In this document: piece by piece, positions 7,065 to 14,206 of the stretch
How positions within the stretch are numbered: position 1 is the stretch's first letter
Layout: each line of letters opens with the position of its first letter
Origin: CAZJOD01 sp964547525
GTDB lineage: Bacteria > Bacillota > Clostridia > JAAYHZ01
Assembly: GCA_964547525.1 (NCBI GenBank)
Contig: CAZJOD010000067.1
Span: 1-18,506 of the forward strand
DNA: 18,506 bases
Direction of reading: 5' to 3'
The notes under the pieces: generated by a model
Told to the model about the DNA's origin: nothing
The model's database searches: none
What the model saw: only the letters and a program-made list of their open reading frames with translations
Position numbers and translations under genes: made by a program

Positions 7065-7083
7065 TACTTCGAGGTGATTTATA

Positions 7084-8340
7084 ATGGATGACTTTTACTC
7101 CTTGTATAACCGAGTTATAAACGCCGCCGCCAATAAAAATCTTGAAGTTTTTACGGCGGCCGAAAAACCTTTTGATGTGGACAGGAGGAATCTGGATTGT
7201 CTTTTGAATCCGGAAAAATATCCTCCTGTCATCAGGATTTCCGATTGTGACCACTGCAATGAACAAGAAAAAGACGATTGTGAAAATGTGTGCTTTTTCG
7301 ATGCAATAAAGCGTGACAAGAACGGAAACATGATCATCTCAAAAGAAAATTGTACCGGATGCGGAGACTGCATCGAAAAGTGTAAATATCATAATCTGAC
7401 CGATAGGAAAGATATATTACCTTTATTTGAATTGCTGCACAAAAAGGAAGTTCCGGTTTACGCAATGATAGCACCGGCTTTTATAGGCCAATTCGAGGAG
7501 AACATAACTCCCGGAAAACTTAGAGCGGCATTTAAAAAATTAGGTTTTGCCGGTATGATAGAAGTCGCTTTGTTTGCTGATATATTAACATTAAAAGAAG
7601 CTTTGGAATTTGACCTGCACATACAAAAGTCCGAAGATTTTATGCTTACCAGTTGCTGTTGTCCTATCTGGATAGCAATGATCAGAAAAGTTTACTCTCA
7701 ACTGGTACCTCATATTCCGCCTTCTGTTTCTCCCATGACCGCTTGTGGCAGGTCGGTAAAAAAGATTCGTCCCGAGGCTGTTACGGTTTTTATAGGTCCG
7801 TGTGTAGCAAAAAAAGCCGAAGCCCGGGAAAAAGATATAAAGGATGCCACCGACTATGTATTGACCTTTAAAGAAATGAAAGACCTGTTTGATGCCGCAG
7901 GAATTAATCCGGCCTTATTGGAAGAAGACGATAAAGACCACTCTTCTTTGGCGGGACGCATTTATGCAAGAACCGGCGGAGTTAGCAAAGCCGTACAAAC
8001 AACATTGGATAAGTTAAAACCGGACAGAAAAATACCCGTAATCGCTGCACAAGGGGATGGCACACCGGATTGTAAATTGTTGCTTAACAGTCTTCTAAGA
8101 GGTGAGATTAAAGCTAATTTCATAGAAGGTATGGGTTGTAAGGGTGGTTGTGTCGGCGGCCCTAAAGCTATAATCCCTAAAGAAGAAGGAACCGCCCATG
8201 TAAACAGGTATGCAAACGAAGCTACATATGAAACACCGGCGGACAATCCGTATGTTATTGAGCTATTACATCGTCTGGGGTTTGACAGCATAGAATCCCT
8301 TTTGGAAAGGGATAACTTTTTCATACGCAATTTTGATTAG
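7084..8340 (+). CDS. [FeFe]-hydrogenase, short group B-like type with TSCCCP motif
   Basis: This 418-residue protein would reduce protons or oxidise H2 with ferredoxin. Two N-terminal Fe-S clusters are ligated by Cys55, 58, 66, 70 (CxxCx7CxxxC, unusual spacing) and Cys90, 93, 96, 100 (CTGCGDCIEKC). The H-cluster domain shows TSCCCPIW (189-196), GPCVAKKAE (238-246) and EGMGCKGGC (348-356), giving all ligand cysteines. Compared with group A enzymes, MPC is GPC, and the SSCKSP segment after L1 is PPSVSP, so the conserved proton-path Ser appears to be Pro212. Two glutamates of the path seem kept (Glu172, Glu175). The extra cysteine in TSCCCP is also found in oxygen-stable Clostridium beijerinckii CbA5H. 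No NuoE/NuoF-like partners are adjacent, so it is not the bifurcating type. Production of H2 from fermentation or a redox-sensing role are both possible. Confidence 0.9.
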   Translation: MDDFYSLYNRVINAAANKNLEVFTAAEKPFDVDRRNLDCLLNPEKYPPVIRISDCDHCNEQEKDDCENVCFFDAIKRDKNGNMIISKENCTGCGDCIEKCKYHNLTDRKDILPLFELLHKKEVPVYAMIAPAFIGQFEENITPGKLRAAFKKLGFAGMIEVALFADILTLKEALEFDLHIQKSEDFMLTSCCCPIWIAMIRKVYSQLVPHIPPSVSPMTACGRSVKKIRPEAVTVFIGPCVAKKAEAREKDIKDATDYVLTFKEMKDLFDAAGINPALLEEDDKDHSSLAGRIYARTGGVSKAVQTTLDKLKPDRKIPVIAAQGDGTPDCKLLLNSLLRGEIKANFIEGMGCKGGCVGGPKAIIPKEEGTAHVNRYANEATYETPADNPYVIELLHRLGFDSIESLLERDNFFIRNFD

Positions 8341-8342
8341 TA

Positions 8343-8427
8343 GAATCAAGGGGACGGTTCCGCTGATTCATTTTTTTATTTTCTATATTACTTGATGAAT
8401 GAATCAGCGGAACCGTCCCCTTGATTC
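8343..8427. repeat. perfect 29-bp inverted repeat between convergent genes
   Basis: The left arm 8343-8371 and right arm 8399-8427 are exact reverse complements, with a 27-base T-rich loop. Arms contain CAAGGGGACGGTTCCGCTGA, a type of GGGGACGGTTC sequence that, from memory, recurs in many Firmicutes and is associated with REP-like/Y1 transposase elements. It begins three bases after the hydrogenase stop and ends six bases before the 3' end of tgl, so in practice it would stop transcription from both sides. No transposase is nearby. Confidence 0.85.
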
Positions 8428-8433
8428 AATATC

Positions 8434-9195
8434 CTATCTATCGTATCTGGTATAGGCTGCATACAGACTTTTATAGTTCATTTGGGTTGACGAATCCATC
8501 AAATAAGCCGATCTTCTCGCATTACTCACTCTATTTTGATTCAAAGCGGCTATTATTTGTTCTCCTGTCTTTATACCAATACCATGTCCGTAATACATAC
8601 CGGTACCAAAATCTATTGCATTTTCTCCCTGCCATTCCGGCGTTAAAGGGTTAACATCGGGATTTTTAAAATATCTGCAATTTCCCGGCATATACTTATC
8701 CGTTTCATTATAGTTTCTAATACCCAAATCACTGTCGATATATTGCCAATTCATAAGATATGTATTTGGAAATAATCTGTTAAACAATGATTCGGATAAA
8801 ATGTCAACCAACGCTTTATAAAATACTATTACTATAGCGGTGGAACACTCTGTTGCATATTTATGACCTTCTTGATAAATATTTTTTATGGCGTCACTGG
8901 GTTTTACGCCGCTTTTAACCCTAAATCCCCCATCGGGAGTTCTGTCCCAAAACTTTTCATTACATCTGGATTTACGAAACACCGCAAATGTGAATCTGCT
9001 GTTATTTAACTGTGTTGAAGCTCTCACAATATTACTGCGCACCTGCAACTCGAATTTCAATTCATCGATAGATTTAAATGCATAATTTGCAGTACTGTTC
9101 AACATTATTTTAGCGGCATTTATCTGAATGTCATCCGAAGGCAGTTGGCTTAATACGGATTCCGCTGAAGCTCTTCTTCCGTTAATTGTAATTAT
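8434..9195 (-). CDS. tgl: protein-glutamine gamma-glutamyltransferase (spore coat transglutaminase)
   Basis: Tgl forms gamma-glutamyl-lysine crosslinks between proteins of the spore coat. The protein aligns by eye along its whole length with Bacillus Tgl: FELQVRSNIVRAS, the catalytic ATECSTAIVIVFYK with Cys, WQGENA with Glu and YYGHGIGIKTG with His. The first ATG in frame is 9105 (223 residues), but it has no ribosome site and would remove about 30 residues of conserved sequence. Upstream the frame stays open and reads IITING, like the MIIVSG start of Bacillus Tgl. Starting at AUA 9195 puts the catalytic Cys at 117 (116 in B. subtilis) and gives 253 residues (245). GGGGTGG lies six bases before it and AUAA overlaps the stop of the upstream gene. 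A start at AUU 9192 is equally possible. If neither works, the gene is damaged at its start. Confidence 0.85.
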   Translation of the reverse strand: MITINGRRASAESVLSQLPSDDIQINAAKIMLNSTANYAFKSIDELKFELQVRSNIVRASTQLNNSRFTFAVFRKSRCNEKFWDRTPDGGFRVKSGVKPSDAIKNIYQEGHKYATECSTAIVIVFYKALVDILSESLFNRLFPNTYLMNWQYIDSDLGIRNYNETDKYMPGNCRYFKNPDVNPLTPEWQGENAIDFGTGMYYGHGIGIKTGEQIIAALNQNRVSNARRSAYLMDSSTQMNYKSLYAAYTRYDR

Positions 9196-10190
9196 AGCAA
9201 TCCACCCCGCATTCTTCTTCTGGCGATTTGCAGCTGTTTGTCAAGCGGATAATGTATCCACTCTCTCCAAGCTTTATTGTCTTTTTCGAACAATGCATTT
9301 GAGTATTCCGACAACATCACCTTTCCGGAATTATTCAGTTTTCCGAAATCCTTAATAATCTTAACCTCGTCATCTTTCAAAGTATCCACTTTAAAAGCTT
9401 CTTCGTCTTTTTTCGGTTTGTGCAGGTATTTGGATTCATAAGATACTTTATACGGTAAAGGTTGGTTGGCTTGTTGAAAGGTTTCACCGGTATAGTCCAG
9501 GTACGCGGCGTTTTCTTTTAACCACCTTACACATTCGGAATGAAGCCTTGTTCTACTTACAGCAACTCCGGCTTTCATGCACGGAACAAAAGATAAAAGT
9601 TTAGTGGCAAGTTTTACATCATACGGGTTGTTTGACATTAATCTGTCTGCAATCAGTATCAGGTTTTCCGGTTGATGTACCTCAAAGAACGCCCATATCA
9701 GATCATATACATATCTGTTTTTTCTATAACGTTCAAACATCATATTGGTAAGTAAAGGAACCACCGACGGATCTTTATAAGTCTTTACCATTAATATAAC
9801 ACTCAAGTCTATAATTTCATCATAGTCATCATCTAAGCCGTCATCCTCATAGCCTGTTTCTACAATCCATTTCAAACAGGCATGTATAACCTGATCATAC
9901 TCAGGTAATAAGCTTTCTATCTTGGAATAGTTTTTTTCCCTCAGTAGCCTGATGATTTTTACAGTGTTTTTATTCCGAACGTTTAAATCGTTATATACTC
10001 CGTTCTGAATAGTTTCGTTTTCCAAAAGATATAGTGTGGCAAAATGTAAATTCGGATCGTTGATCAAATTTATTGCTTCTCTCGGATTCGCCTTACAGGT
10101 TTGTACAAAATAACCTCTGAGCTTTTGTATCCCGTCTTTTTTTCTTATATCCTCCAAAACATTAGGTTTTATTTGGCCGATATCACACAT
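9192..10190 (-). CDS. unrecognised 332-residue helical protein, operon partner of tgl
   Basis: I do not recognise this family. The sequence has no signal peptide or membrane segment and reads as mostly helical, with repeat-like helix pairs over residues about 50-235 (for example SKIESLLPEYDQVIHACLKW, then DPSVVPLLTNMMFERY). An acidic stretch, EDDGLDDDYDE, lies at 115-125. Residues 248-290 are rich in lysine (11 of 43), and QQ at 239-240 lies just before. The gene ends exactly where tgl begins, so the two are translationally coupled, and it may be a spore coat component, a Tgl substrate or a chaperone for it; that is inference from position. Start ATG 10190 has only a distant GGGGG (12 bases), so the start is uncertain. 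The promoter region is shared with the divergent MFS gene. Confidence 0.75.
   Translation of the reverse strand: MCDIGQIKPNVLEDIRKKDGIQKLRGYFVQTCKANPREAINLINDPNLHFATLYLLENETIQNGVYNDLNVRNKNTVKIIRLLREKNYSKIESLLPEYDQVIHACLKWIVETGYEDDGLDDDYDEIIDLSVILMVKTYKDPSVVPLLTNMMFERYRKNRYVYDLIWAFFEVHQPENLILIADRLMSNNPYDVKLATKLLSFVPCMKAGVAVSRTRLHSECVRWLKENAAYLDYTGETFQQANQPLPYKVSYESKYLHKPKKDEEAFKVDTLKDDEVKIIKDFGKLNNSGKVMLSEYSNALFEKDNKAWREWIHYPLDKQLQIARRRMRGGLL
9193..9208 (-). promoter_or_regulatory. ribosome binding site and putative non-canonical AUA start of tgl
   Basis: On the minus strand GGGGTGG (9208-9202), six bases, then ATA (9195-9193) overlapping TAA of the upstream gene as ATAA. The arrangement copies the common ATGA stop-start overlap but with ATA. 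No ATG, GTG or TTG exists in this frame before 9105. Confidence 0.5.
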
Positions 10191-10303
10191 AGGTTCGGCA
10201 TACCCCCTATTTTTAATATTCCATACAATAGGATATGCACGAGTTTATATATCTGCTAATGGTAATGGTATATATGATACAATTTTTAAGGAGCAAGTTA
10301 ATA

Positions 10304-10332
10304 TTGATGTATGAATTATTCAGTGGTATAAT
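10304..10332 (+). promoter_or_regulatory. sigma-A type promoter for the MFS gene
   Basis: TTGATG (10304-10309), 17 bases, TATAAT (10327-10332). Transcription would start near 10339, which places ATG 10338 at the start point itself and argues for GTG 10380 as the real initiation codon. Confidence 0.75.
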
Positions 10333-10379
10333 CTAAAATGTTTGTGAATAAATACATAATGTATAAGGTGGAACTTAAT

Positions 10380-11582
10380 GTGGTTGAATTTGACGATACG
10401 TACAAAGAAAGCGATGCGGTATCCGCACTAAGAAAGAAAAATATTTTATATTTTGCTGTAGCTACCGCGTTTATAGGGTTTGCCTTTGCCACCGTAGAGA
10501 ATATAATCAGTAATTACTACGATTCTTTCGGTATCTCGTCCATACAAAGAGGTTGGCTTGAATTTCCAAGGGAACTCCCGGGAATGTTATTGATATTTAT
10601 ATCAGGAATATTATTTTTCTTAGGTAGTTCCAAAATGGGTGTCATAGCAGGACTTTTAGGAGTGACCGGGCTTTTGGGTCTGGGATTTTTAACACCTTCA
10701 TACAACATAATGATAATATGGCTTTTCATTTTCAATACCGGTACCCACATATGGATGCCGGTAAAAGCCGAGATAGGTATGTCTTTAGCCAAGGACGGGA
10801 AAACAGGAAGTCAACTGGGTCGATTTGACATGATATACACTTTTGCGGGGTTAGTTGGAGGAAGCCTTATATATTTGGGATTTAGAAGGTTTTCGTTTAA
10901 TTATACCATCACCTTTGTTATTTGTTCGGCTTCACTGTTGCTTGCGGTTTTATTTTTGTCACGCTTAAAGCTGGGAAAACCCGTTGAAAAGCAAAAAATG
11001 AAGCTTGTTTTTAAGAAAAGATATACTCTTTATTACATAATGTGCATATTTAACGGAGCAAGAAAGCAGATATCCATTACATTTGTACCTTGGCTTTTAA
11101 TTAGGATTTTTGACAGAACAGCCGATAATATGCTGCTTATAGGAATGGCAAGCACCGCTTTGGGAATAGTCGTTTACCCTATGATAGGGGCGGCAATTGA
11201 TAAATTCGGCGAAAAGACCGTTTTAGCTTCGGAAGCCTTTGTATTGGCACTGGCCTGCACCGCATATATATTTGTAAAGAACACATCAAGTGTCATTTTA
11301 TATGTTGTTATAGCGGGATGTGTATTGGATAGAATGCTTGTATACGCAGGTAATGCCCGTTCCACTTATATTAAAAAAATTGCAGAAAACCAAGATGATG
11401 TGCTTCCTACAATCTCAACCGGTATAAGCCTGGATCACTTGATTTCCATGACCATACCGGCTTTAGGAGGATATGTATGGCAGATGTTCGGTTATCAGTA
11501 TGTTTTTGTGGGAGCGTTTTTTATTGCAATAGTAAACTTCATTTTGGCCACCAAAATAAGATCGGAAAAGGCAACGGAATAA
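10380..11582 (+). CDS. MFS transporter
   Basis: This is a polytopic membrane protein of 400 residues with about twelve hydrophobic segments and a short basic central loop (KLGKPVEKQKMKLVFKKRY) separating two six-helix halves, as in the major facilitator superfamily. The motif-A-like loop in the second half reads IGAAIDKFGEKTV; the first half lacks a clear motif A. Substrate cannot be told. GTG 10380 is chosen because AAGGTGG lies eight bases upstream and the promoter would begin transcripts near 10339; an upstream ATG at 10338 would add 14 residues. It stands alone, divergent from the tgl operon and convergent with the germination operon. No clear terminator hairpin is visible in the 130 bases to the gerAB end. 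Confidence 0.82.
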   Translation: MVEFDDTYKESDAVSALRKKNILYFAVATAFIGFAFATVENIISNYYDSFGISSIQRGWLEFPRELPGMLLIFISGILFFLGSSKMGVIAGLLGVTGLLGLGFLTPSYNIMIIWLFIFNTGTHIWMPVKAEIGMSLAKDGKTGSQLGRFDMIYTFAGLVGGSLIYLGFRRFSFNYTITFVICSASLLLAVLFLSRLKLGKPVEKQKMKLVFKKRYTLYYIMCIFNGARKQISITFVPWLLIRIFDRTADNMLLIGMASTALGIVVYPMIGAAIDKFGEKTVLASEAFVLALACTAYIFVKNTSSVILYVVIAGCVLDRMLVYAGNARSTYIKKIAENQDDVLPTISTGISLDHLISMTIPALGGYVWQMFGYQYVFVGAFFIAIVNFILATKIRSEKATE

Positions 11583-11712
11583 TAATAATATGCAGCAGCT
11601 TACAGCCACAGCCAAAATATTCAAAAAATAGAAACCTAAATCCTGCATGAGAATCAGATTGATTATAAAATTAAAAATTGTTTGCTCTTTTGTAATTATT
11701 GGTATACGGTAT

Positions 11713-12813
11713 TTACTGTTTAATCTGTTTTTTTCTTTTTGTTTTTATTTCGGCTGTAATCCAAATTCCCAAAGGTAATATCACTTGAAACGGCAATGCG
11801 TAATATTTATATACATCTGCTGTCCACTCAAACAATTCCATAGTACTTTTAAATAAAAAGCACGAAGTGACCATAGTCAGAAGTCCTATAGGAGCGACAA
11901 TCTGTCTGTAATTACCTAAATTAAATAATCTGTCTATCCCAATAGAAGCCGAAAGCAAACATATACTTATTTTAACAAGTCCTGCAAGCAAAAAAACAAC
12001 CGCAACACTTGCTTCTATTCGTTGAATAAAATCACCGATGTTTACAAGACTAATAACTGTATAGGATACAAAGTATAATTGTTCTGCAAAATCCGTTCCT
12101 AATACTGCAATATTTCTTATAGATATTAATAATATAAAAAATGCACCTGTCGCCAAACCACGATAATACACTTTATAAGGATTATTTCTTCCCTTTGTGT
12201 AATAAAAGCATGCCATAAACACTACAGTTTCGGCAAAAGGAAAAGTAAAAATATAAAAGGTGTTTTTTAGAATAGGCTTAATTCCCATATATAGCAACGG
12301 ACGCAGGTTATCTATGTCCGCGTTTGTTACAGACAATATTGAAATAACAGTTACTATAGTAATAAGAAAAATAATGGAGAATTTAGACCACCTTCCTAAA
12401 ACTTCAATACCTTCTTTCACCGCCCATATGCATACTAGGCCAATAAGAATAACCGATACATATCCGGGTGTTTCAGGCAATTGAGCTACCTTTATAAATT
12501 CCCAAAAATCACGAAATACCAAGCTGCCAAGATGAATAGAGTACCATATGAAAAACAACGATGCAATCTTACCACCCGCTTTTCCAAGAACATCATAGAG
12601 TATCTCATACAATCCTTTGCCCGGATATAGAGACAATAATCGAGAATAAACTGTATACGTGGGAATTGCCAACAATGTAGCCATCAATACTGCAATCCAT
12701 CCGTTTTGTTGAACTCCTGCACCGGCTCCCATAACCAAAGTGCTTCCCATTATAAACAATGCCAATACGGCTATCCCTTGCCTGTCGGATATTGTTTCCC
12801 TATTCAAATGCAT
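11713..12813 (-). CDS. gerAB: spore germination receptor B subunit (GerAB-like permease)
   Basis: The protein has 366 residues and about ten membrane helices, in the APC-type amino acid permease fold of GerAB proteins, and begins with the family's typical ISDRQGIAVLALFIMGSTLV. It sits in the inner spore membrane and is the subunit known to bind the germinant in characterised receptors. Other family features seen are the PGKGLYEILYDVLGK segment after helix two and the TFPFAETVVFMACFY segment. It is the last gene of the operon, 19 bases after the small subunit gene, with a weak ribosome site (AAAGGG thirteen bases before ATG 12813). The symbol is given at family level; which receptor and which germinant are not known. 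Confidence 0.92.
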   Translation of the reverse strand: MHLNRETISDRQGIAVLALFIMGSTLVMGAGAGVQQNGWIAVLMATLLAIPTYTVYSRLLSLYPGKGLYEILYDVLGKAGGKIASLFFIWYSIHLGSLVFRDFWEFIKVAQLPETPGYVSVILIGLVCIWAVKEGIEVLGRWSKFSIIFLITIVTVISILSVTNADIDNLRPLLYMGIKPILKNTFYIFTFPFAETVVFMACFYYTKGRNNPYKVYYRGLATGAFFILLISIRNIAVLGTDFAEQLYFVSYTVISLVNIGDFIQRIEASVAVVFLLAGLVKISICLLSASIGIDRLFNLGNYRQIVAPIGLLTMVTSCFLFKSTMELFEWTADVYKYYALPFQVILPLGIWITAEIKTKRKKQIKQ

Positions 12814-12832
12814 ATTTTTCTACATACCCTTT

Positions 12833-13048
12833 CTATGTCCCGGTGATAAACGACACAATATTTTTTATGGGGTCGGACGGGCTTGGCAGATCAACGCCCA
12901 AATGATAAAGAGTCATCAAAATATAAGCAGTGATAAAAAATACCAAATAGACTATTAACAGCTTTCGATTTTTACTTTTAATAATTGGAATTAAGTCAAT
13001 AAAAATAAATATGCTGAAAAGCAAGGTACATAAAAGCAATGCTAACAA
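12833..13048 (-). CDS. small two-helix protein of the germination operon (D-subunit-like)
   Basis: The protein has 71 residues and two membrane helices (about 1-19 and 29-48) joined by a basic loop (KSKNRK), then a polar C-terminal tail. Small two-helix D proteins are encoded in or near several gerA-type operons and modulate germination receptor function in Bacillus. Membership here rests on size, topology and position, not on a sequence motif. The start is TTG at 13048, seven bases after GGGTG that overlaps the end of gerAC. It starts 2 bases after the gerAC stop and precedes gerAB by 19 bases, so it is coupled to both. Confidence 0.75.
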   Translation of the reverse strand: MLALLLCTLLFSIFIFIDLIPIIKSKNRKLLIVYLVFFITAYILMTLYHLGVDLPSPSDPIKNIVSFITGT

Positions 13049-13050
13049 TT

Positions 13051-14202
13051 TTAATCACCCACTTTTATTGGTTTTGACTGATAAGCACTGTTTCGTATTG
13101 TAACGGTAGAGTTTACATTTACCTCGATAATCGGAAATATTTCATCCCAACGATTCTCTACTTGCTTCCAATAATAAGGCTTATTTATTCTTAGCGTACG
13201 ACCAAACCCAAAAATATCACTTCTATATTCTTTTTGCACTTTTTTTATTAATTTTTTTATATCTTCTTCCATCATTTCTTCAAATATACGTTTTAATTTT
13301 TCTCTTCCCTCTTCATCTATATAATTTATAGTACTACCGTTTTCACCAATTGCAACTTCAGTCTCGGTAGTTATTTCCATTACTATACTGCCGGTTTTCA
13401 ATAGCGGTTTCAGGGTTGTTTTGTTTTTAAATATTTCTAATGAAATGTTAGTCTCTACCTTATCTTCATTAATTTTTGCTATAAGCAGGCCGCCTTCAAT
13501 TTTATTTCTAATGAATAGTAGCATTTTTGTTTCGTCGCCATCTAAGTATCCTATCATTTTATCTTTCTTAAAGATGCCTGTGCCTTCTATTTTAACAACC
13601 GTTTTTTTATCATATATATCTAAAGATACAACAGGTAAAATCGCCGCTATTCCTTTTCCGGATAAATCGTTTAAAAAATTCCATTGTTTTATATCAGGAG
13701 AAACTGCAAGTCTTTTTTGTGCATCGATCATATCATTTAATTCAAAAGAAAGAACGTCTTCGGTGTAAGCTTTTTGCTCCAATATATCTTTAGCTGTTTT
13801 TCCTTTCGCCACCAATAAATTGATATCATACCTAGGTTCGGCATCCCTTCCAAACCAATCCAGTACCGGAACTACACCTTCTTTAGCTATTTCCTCGCTT
13901 ATAATAAAAACTTTTGAATGACTGTGATAAAGCTTTTTACCTGTTACTTTTATACCATTTCTGACAGCATCAAATATAGTGATTCCTTCAGAGCTTATTG
14001 TAATGGTTTCTATAACAGCATTTTTTCCTCCCCCAATATTAATAATTTCAGTTGTCACCAAATAACCGTTGCTTATCTTATCCACAGCAATACCGGTAAC
14101 TATTGCAAAGTCTTCAATTTCTCTATAATTCCAGCAGCCTGACATAGTAAAACAAAAAATTAAGCAGTAAACCGAAAAAAAAATTTTTATTAATTTTCTC
14201 AT
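13051..14202 (-). CDS. gerAC: spore germination receptor C subunit (GerAC-like lipoprotein)
   Basis: The protein has 383 residues with a lipoprotein signal (MRKLIKIFFS, hydrophobic core, lipobox MSGC, lipidated Cys23) followed by the family hallmark CWNYREIEDFAIVTGIAVDK. It is anchored on the outer face of the inner spore membrane, where C subunits support assembly and function of the receptor. The C-terminal domain ends with the typical VNSTVTIRNS strand. Its ATG 14202 has AAGGA nine bases upstream and comes 4 bases after the A subunit stop. Length and architecture are complete. Confidence 0.95.
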   Translation of the reverse strand: MRKLIKIFFSVYCLIFCFTMSGCWNYREIEDFAIVTGIAVDKISNGYLVTTEIINIGGGKNAVIETITISSEGITIFDAVRNGIKVTGKKLYHSHSKVFIISEEIAKEGVVPVLDWFGRDAEPRYDINLLVAKGKTAKDILEQKAYTEDVLSFELNDMIDAQKRLAVSPDIKQWNFLNDLSGKGIAAILPVVSLDIYDKKTVVKIEGTGIFKKDKMIGYLDGDETKMLLFIRNKIEGGLLIAKINEDKVETNISLEIFKNKTTLKPLLKTGSIVMEITTETEVAIGENGSTINYIDEEGREKLKRIFEEMMEEDIKKLIKKVQKEYRSDIFGFGRTLRINKPYYWKQVENRWDEIFPIIEVNVNSTVTIRNSAYQSKPIKVGD

Positions 14203-14206
14203 TTCT

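Noticed and set aside
8421..8654. Plus-strand frame of 77 codons opposite tgl
   Set aside because: Antisense shadow of the clear tgl coding sequence, without a ribosome site.
10160..10195. Short frame MPNLCVISAK with GGGGG just upstream, overlapping the start of the 332-residue gene
   Set aside because: Ten codons, out of frame, probably chance. It does raise some doubt about the start of the larger gene.
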